Shown piece after piece: positions 7,071 through 16,426 of a stretch of 64,000 nt of DNA (the first letter of the stretch is position 1; the number at the start of each line of letters is the position of its first letter). A program made the position numbers and the translations under genes. Source of the DNA: Nocardia farcinica (lineage in GTDB: Bacteria; Actinomycetota; Actinomycetes; Mycobacteriales; Mycobacteriaceae); the NCBI RefSeq assembly GCF_001182745.1, contig NZ_LN868939.1, positions 62,001 through 126,000 on the forward strand, given 5' to 3'. The notes beneath the pieces are model-generated. The model was not told the DNA's origin. It saw only the letters and a list, made by a program, of their open reading frames with translations, and did no database searches.

Positions 7071-9962
7071 TCAGCCCAGGAGTTCGGGCGCCCGCACGTG
7101 CGTGGTCGTGCCCGTCCGCCACCACGGCACCTCGACCGTGCCGCGTACCGCGCCGTCCAGCCGGACCCGCAACTCCTCGTGCAGGACGAGATCGCCGTCC
7201 GCGGGGGCGGTCAGCGTTTCGCGCAGCACCACGGCGAGCGGTTCGGCCGCCCAGGTGGTGCGCCTGCCCTCGCCGAGCACCTCGGCCGTCACCGCCTCGG
7301 AGACCAGCGGGAGGTCCAACAGCGCGGCCAGCGAGTCGGCGGTGTCCGCGGCTCCGGCGACGAGCCGGTTCGGCGCCACCGCCAGGCCGAACCAGGGCGC
7401 GTCGAGCACCATCGCGTCGGCGGGATCGACGGCCGCGCCGGACAGGGCCCGCACCCGCTCGGGCGGTTCCAGGTCGCTCACCTCGAGCCGGCCGGCCTGC
7501 ACGGCGGCGGCCAGCCTGCGGTGGGCGGCCGCGACGACGCCCGGCTCGGGGCTGCGATCCGGGTCGGCGAGGGCGGCGAGCAGCGCCTCGGCGAGATCGA
7601 GGTCCAGCGCTTCCGGATCGGCCAGGACCGGGCGCAGGGCGGCGAGTTCGGCCGGATCGAAGCCCGCGGCCGGGAAGTCGGGCAGCAGACCGGTGAATTC
7701 GGGATCGGCCGGATGCCGATGGTGGCCCAGCGGAATGCCGTCGAGGTGGGCGTGCCTGCGCAGCCACCAGGGTGTGTAGCCGCGGGGATCGGCCAGCAGG
7801 GGCCGGGTGCGCGGGTCGGCGGCCAACAGCCGCAGGGCGCGCGGCCAGGCGCGGTCGTCGATCAGGTCCAGGTCGCGAACCGCGACGAGGGTCGGCGGAT
7901 CCTCGTCGAGCGAGGCCCACCAGGTCTCCTCGTCGTCGAGGTGGTGGTCCGGGCCGGTCGGGTCGGTCTCGGTGACGAGGGTGAAGTCCCAGCCGACCCC
8001 CACCGCGCGCAACGCCTCGGCGCCGTAGGCCTCGACCATCGCCGGGGCGACCGTCCCGAACGGCGCGTCGGCGACGAGCAGGTCCCGCAGCGGGGCGTCC
8101 GGCAGCAGCAACTCGTCGGCGGGCAGTGTGCCGCCGCTGTCGTCGGGCAGTTCCAGCATGCCGAGCCAGCCGGGCCTGGCCTCCGGCGCGACGTTCGGCG
8201 CCAGCCGCAGCACGGCGTCGACGGTGTCCTCGTCGTCGGGGCGGTCCTCGAGCTCGGCGCGCAGGGCCGGGTCGGTGAGCAGGTCCGCGGCCGTCGCCGA
8301 CCGCGCGCCCAGCCGCGACAGCAGCGGATGCGCCGCCTCCGGATGCACCAGCCGCGCCCAGTGCAGTGGCACGACCTCCGCGAGCTGGTCGTCCAGCAGG
8401 ACCGTGCGCGGGCCGGTGACCAGCCTGCCGTCGGCCAGCGGCACCGCCAGCGCCCCGAGTTCCTCGGCCGCGAGCGGATCCACCACGAAGGGCTCCAGCG
8501 CCGCGTAGAACTCCCGCCACCACGACGGCGAACGCTCCAGGCCCGCCGACAACTCCGCCAACCTGGCCAAGCCGAGGCGGTGGACGTCCAGCACCGCCAG
8601 CTGTTCGAGGTAGCGGGGGGTGGACAGCTCCGGCGGGACGAGCGGACCGGTCAGCTCACCGAGCACCGACGCGAGATCGGCGGTGAGGCCGGGCAGGACG
8701 CTCGCGCGGGTGGGGACGGCGACGCCGTGCCGGCCGGAGCGCGGCGAACCGTCGGGGCCCGGCTCGGGTCCGGTGATCCCCCGGTAGGCGAGGTCGGGGG
8801 CGAATCCGCCGGACGGAAGGACGTCCTCGGCGCGGCGCGATCGCGCTGTCTCGGGCGCGCCGAGGACGGGCAGCCAGGCGCGCGTGCGCAATTCGTGCAG
8901 CAGCGCCTCCCGGATCAGGCTGTCGGCTTCGCTGCGGGCGAAGCCGGGGGCAGGCACCAGGACGAGGCGGTCGAGTTCGGGGAGGGCGCGGGCGAAATCG
9001 GCGTAGCCCTCGGCGAGTTCGCGCACGCGGGCGCCGGGCAGCAGGCGACGGCGGTCCGGCTGCATGGGGATGTCGGCGATCAGCAGGGCGGGCAGCGAGA
9101 GTTCCTCGTCCGAGCGGGTCGGGGCGCGCAGCACGTCCGGGGTCGCGGGGACCGGACGGCCGTCACGAACCGGCAGGAGCCAGCGCGCTCGGCGGGTTCG
9201 GAACTGCCACCACCGGCTCTCCCCCTCCGGGCCCGCGATCCGAACGTCCTCGATCCCGCCCGCGCCGTCGCGATCACCGGGCAATGCCACGGGAGCCGAC
9301 CGGACGGTGAATTTTTCTGCGCCGATGTGTATTTCGCGCAGATCGGGGAGCTCCAGCAGGAGGTCGACGGCTTCGGCGCGCATGGCGGACAGCAGGGCGG
9401 CGGCATCCACGCCGGGGCGGAGCCGGAGCACGACCTCGGTGTCGGCGTCCGGGGCGGGTGGCGTGGCGGCGGGCCAGGCCAGGCGCAGCACCGGGGGCGC
9501 GGTGATCGTCGCGGTGATGCCGGACTCGCGGAGGGCGGCCCGGGTACGGTCGAGGGAGAAGTGCAGACCGCCGTGCCGGGAGCGCACTTCGATCTCGTCG
9601 CTCACCGAACGGACGGCGGTGAAACCGACGCCGAAGCGGCCGACCGCGGTGCCGGTCTTGCCGGAGGCACGCAGGGCGGTGAGCGCGTGCACACCCGAAA
9701 GATCCAGCGGTGCACCGGTGTTGGCGATGTGCAGCTCGGCGCCGTCGATCCGGACCCACACGGCGCCTGGCACGCCGGCCCGGGCGGCGGCGTCGGCGGC
9801 GTTCTGCGCCAGCTCGGTGAGCAGCCGGTCGCGGTAGCCCGCGCGCACCAGATCCGCTTCGGTGGCGGCGTCCTCCCGCAACCGGGTCGGGGAATCCCGC
9901 CACGCCGCGAGCACGCCCGCGCGCAGCCCCGCCGTCCCGAACGGATCCGCCGAGCCGCTCAG
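7071..9962 (-). CDS. Large Hsp90/sacsin-like GHKL ATPase-domain protein
   Basis: The protein is about 963 residues. The N-terminal GHKL ATPase fold is visible: LLTELAQNAADAAARAG (N box with catalytic Glu and Asn), HIANTGAPLDLSGV (G1 box) and VGRFGVGFTAVRSVSD (G2 box), as in Hsp90 and sacsin. The remaining 750 residues are acidic and Leu/Pro/Ala-rich, with no motif I know. No ATG, GTG or TTG is available near the start required by homology (before DPFGTAGLRAGV). A CTG at 9962-9960 overlaps the TGA of the upstream DUF3027 gene in a CTGA arrangement, so I infer a translationally coupled CTG start. A mycobacterial homologue beside DUF3027 is expected. Its role is unknown. Confidence 0.75.
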   Translation of the reverse strand: MSGSADPFGTAGLRAGVLAAWRDSPTRLREDAATEADLVRAGYRDRLLTELAQNAADAAARAGVPGAVWVRIDGAELHIANTGAPLDLSGVHALTALRASGKTGTAVGRFGVGFTAVRSVSDEIEVRSRHGGLHFSLDRTRAALRESGITATITAPPVLRLAWPAATPPAPDADTEVVLRLRPGVDAAALLSAMRAEAVDLLLELPDLREIHIGAEKFTVRSAPVALPGDRDGAGGIEDVRIAGPEGESRWWQFRTRRARWLLPVRDGRPVPATPDVLRAPTRSDEELSLPALLIADIPMQPDRRRLLPGARVRELAEGYADFARALPELDRLVLVPAPGFARSEADSLIREALLHELRTRAWLPVLGAPETARSRRAEDVLPSGGFAPDLAYRGITGPEPGPDGSPRSGRHGVAVPTRASVLPGLTADLASVLGELTGPLVPPELSTPRYLEQLAVLDVHRLGLARLAELSAGLERSPSWWREFYAALEPFVVDPLAAEELGALAVPLADGRLVTGPRTVLLDDQLAEVVPLHWARLVHPEAAHPLLSRLGARSATAADLLTDPALRAELEDRPDDEDTVDAVLRLAPNVAPEARPGWLGMLELPDDSGGTLPADELLLPDAPLRDLLVADAPFGTVAPAMVEAYGAEALRAVGVGWDFTLVTETDPTGPDHHLDDEETWWASLDEDPPTLVAVRDLDLIDDRAWPRALRLLAADPRTRPLLADPRGYTPWWLRRHAHLDGIPLGHHRHPADPEFTGLLPDFPAAGFDPAELAALRPVLADPEALDLDLAEALLAALADPDRSPEPGVVAAAHRRLAAAVQAGRLEVSDLEPPERVRALSGAAVDPADAMVLDAPWFGLAVAPNRLVAGAADTADSLAALLDLPLVSEAVTAEVLGEGRRTTWAAEPLAVVLRETLTAPADGDLVLHEELRVRLDGAVRGTVEVPWWRTGTTTHVRAPELLG

Positions 9963-10993
9963 CTCTGCGCCGATGACGACGCCTCCGGCCGCACCGCGCC
10001 CGGCGCCTCGCCCCCGAGCGCGATGCGCGGCGCCGAATCCTCGTCCACCGGATCGGCGGGCGCAGCGGCTTCCTCGCTCGGTGCGGGGTCGGCGGCGACG
10101 TCGCCCGAACCGCCTTCGGAGCCAGGCGCTTCCGATTCGCCGGCGGCCGTGGCAGCCACCGCGCCGACGCGGGCGGAGGCGCCTGCGGCCGTCGTGTCCC
10201 CGGACGCGGCCTGCGTGCCACCGGACTCCCCCGCGTCCCCGCGCAGTTCCTCGACCGGGATGACGTCGACGGCCGCGTCGTCGTACGCCTCGTATCGGGG
10301 CGATCCGTCGCCGGTGGGCAGTTCGACGTCGGAATGCGCGCCGCAGCCGTATTCGACGTGGACCACGTGCCCGTCGGCACCCATCGCGTTGCCGCACACG
10401 CCGAAGGCGGCGCGCAGCGAACCGGCCAGCGGCAGGTAGAAGCCGCAGGTGCCGCAGGTGGCGGGCGCCGCCTTGGCCATCTCGGTGTCGGGGCCGTGCT
10501 CGGCGTACCAGCGCTCGGCGGCTTCGAGGCGGCCCTCGAGGCTCATCACCTTGGTGCGGCCGAGGCCGACCTCGCGGGCGAGCTCGTCGATCTCCGGATC
10601 GCCGTTGGCGACGTAGCCGGGCACCAGGCGCGGGTCGTCGGCGGGCGGGGCCAGCAGGTCGCCGGGGGCGAGGTCGCCCGGGCGGATGCGCTGCTCCCAC
10701 GGCACGAATTCGGGTGCGACCAGTGCCTCGGGGCCGGGCAGCAGCGCCGACTCGCTCACCGTGGCATGCGCGGCGCCGGGCGGCGCGGCCACGACCACCG
10801 CCCACTGCCAGCCGCGATAGCCGGGCAGGGTGGCTTCGAAACGGTGGGTCGCGGCCGTCTCGTCCTCGGCCGTGACGCCGAGGTAGGCGCCGACCGCGTC
10901 CGGTTCCAGCTCCACGAGCGCACGGCGAGCCAGGTCAACGGCATCGGCCAGGACGGGCCGCACGTCGGGCTCGGAAACAGAAACTGCGCTCAC
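9959..10993 (-). CDS. DUF3027 family protein (putative zinc-binding)
   Basis: The 344-residue protein starts from GTG 10993. Residues 1-240 form the conserved DUF3027 core, with a Cys cluster CGTCGFYLPL, then CGNAMGAD and YGCGAHSD, which looks like a zinc site. The tail (residues about 250-344) is acidic, Ala/Gly/Ser-rich and probably disordered. It corresponds to Rv0883c (recalled). Its stop overlaps the start of the Hsp90-like gene, and it is divergent from the glutaminyl cyclase gene with only 17 bp between start codons, so the two promoters must overlap. Its function is unknown. Confidence 0.85.
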   Translation of the reverse strand: MSAVSVSEPDVRPVLADAVDLARRALVELEPDAVGAYLGVTAEDETAATHRFEATLPGYRGWQWAVVVAAPPGAAHATVSESALLPGPEALVAPEFVPWEQRIRPGDLAPGDLLAPPADDPRLVPGYVANGDPEIDELAREVGLGRTKVMSLEGRLEAAERWYAEHGPDTEMAKAAPATCGTCGFYLPLAGSLRAAFGVCGNAMGADGHVVHVEYGCGAHSDVELPTGDGSPRYEAYDDAAVDVIPVEELRGDAGESGGTQAASGDTTAAGASARVGAVAATAAGESEAPGSEGGSGDVAADPAPSEEAAAPADPVDEDSAPRIALGGEAPGAVRPEASSSAQS

Positions 10994-11010
10994 GGCCTAC
11001 ATTTTGCCGT

Positions 11011-11784
11011 ATGGAACGCAATCGGCGTTCGTCGGCCGTCGCGGTGCTGGTCGGCGCGCTCGTCGCGGCCGGATGTGGCCGGCCCGCCGACCCCGCACCC
11101 CGGCTGCGGATCGAGGTGGTCGCCACCCGGCCGCACGATCGGACCGCCTTCACCCAGGGCCTCGAGGTCGCCGACGGCGTGCTCTACGAGGGCACCGGGC
11201 TCACCGGCCGCTCGTTCGTGCGCGCCACCGACCTGGCCACCGGCGCGGAACTGGCGCGGGCGGACGTGCCCGGCGAGTACTTCGGCGAGGGGATCACCAA
11301 GGCCGGCGCGACGCTGTGGCAGCTCACCTGGCGCGACGGGGTGGCCTTCGCCCGGGACCCGGCCACGCTGCGGGTGCTGCGCGAGGTCCGCTACGAGGGC
11401 GAGGGCTGGGGACTGTGCACGCGCGGCGACCGGCTGGTGATGAGCGACGGCAGCGACACGCTCACCTTCCGCGACCCGGAGACCTTCGCCGTCACCGGCA
11501 CCCGCACGCTGCGCGACCGGCGCGGCGCCCGGCTCAACGAACTGGACTGCGCCCCCGACGGTTCGGTCTACGCCAACGACTATCCGAGCAACCGCATCCT
11601 GCGCATCGATCCCGACACCGGCGAGGTCACCGGGGTGGCCGACACCGGCGGCCTGCTCACCCGCGCCGAACGCGCCGACGCCGACGTGCCCAACGGCATC
11701 GCCGCGCTACCCGGCACCGACCGGTTCCTGCTGACCGGCAAGTACTGGCCGACGATGTTCGAGGTCCGCTTCGTTCCCGAGTGA
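11011..11784 (+). CDS. Glutaminyl-peptide cyclotransferase, lipoprotein
   Basis: The 257-residue protein starts at ATG 11011. The lipoprotein signal has lipobox LVAAGC (Cys about residue 22). The mature part is a beta-propeller glutamine cyclotransferase with the family signatures FTQGLE, LYEGTG, YPSNRILRID and PNGIA. The enzyme converts N-terminal Gln to pyroglutamate on exported peptides at the outer face of the membrane. It is divergent from DUF3027. The next gene starts 78 bp downstream on the same strand. Confidence 0.9.
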   Translation: MERNRRSSAVAVLVGALVAAGCGRPADPAPRLRIEVVATRPHDRTAFTQGLEVADGVLYEGTGLTGRSFVRATDLATGAELARADVPGEYFGEGITKAGATLWQLTWRDGVAFARDPATLRVLREVRYEGEGWGLCTRGDRLVMSDGSDTLTFRDPETFAVTGTRTLRDRRGARLNELDCAPDGSVYANDYPSNRILRIDPDTGEVTGVADTGGLLTRAERADADVPNGIAALPGTDRFLLTGKYWPTMFEVRFVPE

Positions 11785-11861
11785 GGGTGGGTTCGCTCAC
11801 CTTCGCGCGCCACGACGAGCGCGGGTGAACCGCCGACCGCGTTGTACGCCAGAATTGAGGG

Positions 11862-13655
11862 GTGACTACTCCGCGCGATCCCTACGGTCCCGAGCGTGGT
11901 CCGTGGGATGACGAGGAGACGCCGCCGATCGAACGGCATCCCGGCTACGACCGGTATCCCCCGCCCAACGCGCCCACGCGGCGCCGCAGGCCGTTGCCGC
12001 CGCTGGACCCCGACCGCTACACCGCGCCGCCGCCCTTGCGCCCGCTCGGGAAACGGGGTGGACCACCGGAACACGACCCGGGGACTCGGGGATCGACGAG
12101 CCGGGTCGACAAGCCGGTGCGGCGGACCTCCCCCCAGCTTCCGCCACCCACCGCTGCCGTGGACGAGCAGGCCGAGACCGGCCCCGGCGCGCCGCGCATG
12201 CCGCGCAAGCTGACCGTCACCAGGGTCGCCGCGATGCGCTCGCGTCAGCTCACCGAGAAAGGCATCGCCACCTTCCAGCGCGCCGCCAAGGCCGACGGTG
12301 CCGACAAGTCCGGGCTCACCGCGCTGACCTACGCGACGATGGCGAACTTCGCCCTCGACGCCGCCATCGCCGTCGCGCTGGCCAACACCCTGTTCTTCGC
12401 CAGCGCGACCGCGGAATCGAAATCGAAGGTCGCGCTGTATCTGCTCATCACCATCGCGCCGTTCGCCGTCATCGCACCGCTCATCGGCCCGTTGCTCGAC
12501 CGGTTGCAGCGGGGCCGCAGGCTGGCACTGGCCACCTCCTTCGCTGTGCGCGCGGTGCTGGCCGTGGTGTTGATCCTGGAGTTCGACACCTGGGCGCTGT
12601 ATCCGCTGGCGCTGTGCATGATGATCGGCAGCAAGTCGTTCTCCGTCCTCAAGAGCGCGGTCACACCCCGGGTGCTGCCACCGGAGATCGATCTGGTCCG
12701 CACCAACTCCCGGTTGACGGTCTTCGGCCTGGTCGGCGGCACCATGGGGGCGGGCGCGGTGGCGGCCCTGGTGGCGGCGTTGGCCGGGTCGACCGGCGCG
12801 CTGGTACTGGCCGGGTTGATCGCCGCGGGCGGCGCCTATCTGAGCCTGCGCATTCCACGCTGGGTGGAGGTGACCGAGGGCGAGGTGCCCGCGACCCTGA
12901 CCTATCGCGGCGACGACACCCGCACCGAGGTGCTGGCGCCCGGTGCGGAATCGGCGGTGCCGCCGCGCAAGCGCCGCCAGCCGCTGGGCCGGGCGGTGGT
13001 GTCCGGGTTGTGGGGCAACGGCACGATCCGCGTGCTCACCGGCTTCCTCACCTTCTACGTGGCCTTCGTCGCCAAGGCCACCGAGCACCGTCCGTTGCAG
13101 CAGGCCACCATGCTCGGCGTGGTGGGCGCGGCCGCGGCGATCGGCAATTTCACCGGCAACGCCACCGGCGCCCGCATCCCGCTGGGCAGGCCCTCGGTGA
13201 TCGTCATCGGCTGCACGTCGGCCTGCGCGGCCGTCGCGCTGTTCGCGGTGTTCACCGACAACCTGCTCGGCGCGGCGGTGGCGGCGCTGGTGGCGGCCGC
13301 GGCGAGCGCGCTGGCGAAGGTCTCGCTGGACGCCTCCATCCAGGACGACCTGCCGCCGGAGTCGATCGCCTCCGGGTTCGGCCGGTCGGAGACGGTGCTA
13401 CAGCTGAGCTGGGTGATCGGCGGCGCGGCGGGGGTGCTGCTGCCGACCGACTACTGGAAGGGCTTCGCGGTGGTGTCGGGAATACTCGTGCTGGGGCTGA
13501 TCCAGACATTCCTCAGCTACCGCGGCCACAGCCTGCTGCCCGGCCTCGGCGGCAATCGGCCCCAGCACGCCGAACAAGAAGTCCCGGCGGCGCACACCGC
13601 GCGCGGGCAGACCACGACCAGCCGACCAGCGACGGGAGATCCGATCCGTGAGTGA
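11862..13655 (+). CDS. MFS transporter with long disordered N-terminus
   Basis: The 597-residue protein starts from GTG 11862. Residues 1-120 are Pro/Arg/Asp-rich and unlikely to fold. From about residue 150 there are around 12 hydrophobic helices, with DRLQRGRR in the first cytoplasmic loop as the MFS motif A equivalent. The C-terminal tail is polar. It matches Rv0876c in size, shape and position next to DUF2771 (recalled). The substrate is unknown. The DUF2771 gene follows 42 bp downstream, so the two are probably co-transcribed. Confidence 0.85.
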   Translation: MTTPRDPYGPERGPWDDEETPPIERHPGYDRYPPPNAPTRRRRPLPPLDPDRYTAPPPLRPLGKRGGPPEHDPGTRGSTSRVDKPVRRTSPQLPPPTAAVDEQAETGPGAPRMPRKLTVTRVAAMRSRQLTEKGIATFQRAAKADGADKSGLTALTYATMANFALDAAIAVALANTLFFASATAESKSKVALYLLITIAPFAVIAPLIGPLLDRLQRGRRLALATSFAVRAVLAVVLILEFDTWALYPLALCMMIGSKSFSVLKSAVTPRVLPPEIDLVRTNSRLTVFGLVGGTMGAGAVAALVAALAGSTGALVLAGLIAAGGAYLSLRIPRWVEVTEGEVPATLTYRGDDTRTEVLAPGAESAVPPRKRRQPLGRAVVSGLWGNGTIRVLTGFLTFYVAFVAKATEHRPLQQATMLGVVGAAAAIGNFTGNATGARIPLGRPSVIVIGCTSACAAVALFAVFTDNLLGAAVAALVAAAASALAKVSLDASIQDDLPPESIASGFGRSETVLQLSWVIGGAAGVLLPTDYWKGFAVVSGILVLGLIQTFLSYRGHSLLPGLGGNRPQHAEQEVPAAHTARGQTTTSRPATGDPIRE

Positions 13656-13697
13656 GCCGAGCAGCTCCAGCCGACCGACCGAACCGGGGACGCGCTC

Positions 13698-14255
13698 GTG
13701 AGCCGCGGCCGGGGACGCCTGATCGCCGCGCTGGTGGGCGCGGGCCTGTTGCTGCTCGTCGCGGTGGTGGCGGGCACGGTGGCGCTGGCGGTGCGCGACG
13801 CGCCCGACCACGATCCCGAGATCACCGCCTACGCGCACGGCCGGGCGGTGACCGTGCCGCCCTACCAGTTCTGCGACCTGCGCCTGCTCGACGAGGAGCG
13901 GCTGGAGATGTCGAACTGCAGGCAGGGCGAGCCGGTCGAGCTGGAGGTGCCGCCCGGCTACCCGTTGCAGCTGTCGCTGCCGCGCGACATCGCCGACGCG
14001 CCGTGGCTGGCCTACCTGGTCTACGCGCTGCCCGACGACACCACCGTCACCGAGGTGATCAGCCACAAGGACCACCCGAAGGGCACGCCCGCGCTGACCA
14101 TCGATTCCCAGCCCGCGCCGGAACTGCGTCTGGTGGGTGTGGAGATCCAGCTACCGGTGCCCGCGATCGACGAGTTCGGCCGCGAGACCACCGTCCCGCA
14201 CGCGTCCTGGAGCATCAGCACCCAGCCGCGCGCGGGCGAGGCCGGCGATCAGTGA
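13698..14255 (+). CDS. DUF2771 family membrane-anchored protein
   Basis: The 185-residue protein starts from GTG 13698. One N-terminal membrane helix (residues about 8-30) is followed by an extracytoplasmic beta-rich domain with two conserved Cys (FCDLRLL and MSNCRQG). The length and motifs ([16 protein letters not shown]) fit DUF2771 (Rv0875c-like). It is downstream of the MFS transporter, which suggests shared function at the envelope. Its 3' end overlaps the convergent cold-shock gene by 7 bp. Confidence 0.82.
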   Translation: MSRGRGRLIAALVGAGLLLLVAVVAGTVALAVRDAPDHDPEITAYAHGRAVTVPPYQFCDLRLLDEERLEMSNCRQGEPVELEVPPGYPLQLSLPRDIADAPWLAYLVYALPDDTTVTEVISHKDHPKGTPALTIDSQPAPELRLVGVEIQLPVPAIDEFGRETTVPHASWSISTQPRAGEAGDQ

Positions 14256-14665
14256 TCCAGCTCCCGCGCGACGGCGCGCACGACCTCGGAAATGGTGCGC
14301 GCCGTCTTGCGGTCGGGGTAGCGACCCTTGCGCAGGTCCGGCTGCACCTTCGTCTCGAGCAGGGTGATCATGTCCTCGACCATGCCGTGTAGCTCGTCGG
14401 GCGTGCGGCGCGGGCCGGAGGGCTCCTTGCGGCCCCGGTCCTGGCCCTGCCGCAGCGACGGCGGCGCCTCGATGAGCTTGAGGCTCAGCGCCTGCGGGCC
14501 GCGACGGCCCGCGGCCATTCCGAACTCGACGCGCTGCCCCGGCTTGAGCCCTTCGACCCCTTCGGGGAGCGCCGAGGAGCGGACGTAGACGTCCTCACCC
14601 TCGTCCTGGGAAAGGAAGCCGAAGCCCTTTTCGACGTCGTACCACTTAACCCTGCCGGTCGGCAC
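14249..14665 (-). CDS. cspB: Cold-shock domain protein with C-terminal extension
   Basis: The 138-residue protein starts from GTG 14665, because the family begins [10 protein letters not shown]; a GTG at 14674 adds three residues. The cold-shock domain covers residues 1-66 with RNP1-like KGFGFLSQ and RNP2-like DVYVRSS. The extension of about 70 residues is basic and then helical ([20 protein letters not shown]), as in the actinobacterial Rv0871-type proteins. It should bind single-stranded nucleic acids as an RNA chaperone. It is convergent with DUF2771. Confidence 0.9.
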   Translation of the reverse strand: MPTGRVKWYDVEKGFGFLSQDEGEDVYVRSSALPEGVEGLKPGQRVEFGMAAGRRGPQALSLKLIEAPPSLRQGQDRGRKEPSGPRRTPDELHGMVEDMITLLETKVQPDLRKGRYPDRKTARTISEVVRAVARELDH

Positions 14666-14867
14666 TGCGCTCACCCGTTCATCGTTCGACACTCGAACCC
14701 ATCTGGTCCGAGCACATCCGTCTGCTCGAAGCCACCGCGCGAGAGCCGCGCGGGACAACTTCGGCCAGTTTGCAAAAGAACGCGCCCCACAAGCGGTGCA
14801 GGACGCGATCGGTGTCGAGTCTACCCCGGTGGCGATACGCCGAGCACATCAGTTTTACGGTGCTGCG

Positions 14868-15080
14868 GTGACGAACTCTCGACAGTCGGCCACCTGGTTG
14901 CTCAAGCTGGCGCTCACCCTGTTCACCGTCGGCCTGGTGGCGATCATCGCGATCTTCCTGACCCCGATCCTCACCGACGGCGAGCCGGGCCTGTGGCTGT
15001 ATCTGACGGCCATGCTGACCCCGCTGGGTTTCCTCTGCGCGATCGTGTTCGCGCTGTGGTCGGGCCGCCGCGCCCGCTGA
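14868..15080 (+). CDS. Small two-helix membrane protein (Rv0870c-like position)
   Basis: The 70-residue protein starts from GTG 14868; an upstream start at 14796 gives a non-homologous extension. Two hydrophobic helices (about residues 10-33 and 42-64) flank the TDGEPG loop, and the end is basic (SGRRAR). It is divergent from the cold-shock gene. In M. tuberculosis a small membrane protein sits between cspB and rpfA (recalled). Its function is unknown. Confidence 0.7.
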   Translation: MTNSRQSATWLLKLALTLFTVGLVAIIAIFLTPILTDGEPGLWLYLTAMLTPLGFLCAIVFALWSGRRAR

Positions 15081-15222
15081 AGGCCGCCCTCCGGGATACC
15101 CGCGCGGTGATCGTTACCGATCGTATTGTGATCCTCCTCACATAACGGCGAGGTAACGGCGCGGGCACGGCGGCGCAAGGCCCGCCAGACCCCACTTCTA
15201 GCTGCGCAGACGCCCTCCGTGA

Positions 15223-16089
<867 letters not shown>

Positions 16090-16102
16090 TCCTCCCCCGA
16101 AC

Positions 16103-16144
16103 ACGAATCAGGCCCCCGCCTTTCGAGGCGGGGGCCTGATTCGT
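16103..16144. terminator. Strong bidirectional terminator after rpf
   Basis: A perfect 19-bp stem (16103-16121 with 16126-16144) with a TTCG loop sits between the rpf gene and the convergent small gene ending at 16166. There is no long T tract, but the stem is exceptionally stable. Confidence 0.85.
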
Positions 16145-16165
16145 ATCCGCGACACGCGCCCCGGA

Positions 16166-16354
16166 TCAGCGGTTGATCACCGTGTAGGGGTGCCGGTACG
16201 GCAACTGCTCGGCGGGCACCGGGAATTCGGTGTCCTCCCCGAAGGGTGAGAGATTGCCTGCCCGGCTGGCGGCAAGCTCGGTGACCGCATGGTCCCCGTC
16301 CGCCACCTTCGGCCAACCGTTGTCCACATAGGGCTTCTTCGATTTGTTCACCAC
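16166..16354 (-). CDS. Conserved small hypothetical protein (Rv0863-like position)
   Basis: The protein is 61-62 residues; two adjacent GTG codons (16354 and 16351) are possible starts. It is polar and basic at the N-terminus ([20 protein letters not shown]), with [19 protein letters not shown] in the middle. It has no signal peptide or membrane segment. It lies convergent to rpf and divergent from the XPB N-terminal-like gene, matching the position of small Rv0863 in M. tuberculosis (recalled). Its function is unknown. Confidence 0.65.
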   Translation of the reverse strand: MVNKSKKPYVDNGWPKVADGDHAVTELAASRAGNLSPFGEDTEFPVPAEQLPYRHPYTVINR

Positions 16355-16426
16355 AAGGTCATTCTGACATGGGCAGAATCCGCCGCGCCGCCGGAGCGCG
16401 ACCGAGCGGGTCGTAGGCTGGTCAGG

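Noticed and set aside
7098..10439. A 1113-codon open frame antisense to the Hsp90-like and DUF3027 genes.
   Set aside because: High GC removes stop codons from antisense frames. It is rich in Arg/Gly/Gln with no domain, while the minus-strand frames have clear families.
14796..14867. A longer start for the small membrane protein at 14868.
   Set aside because: The added 24 residues ([18 protein letters not shown]) have no ribosome site and separate the usual short N-terminus from its promoter side.
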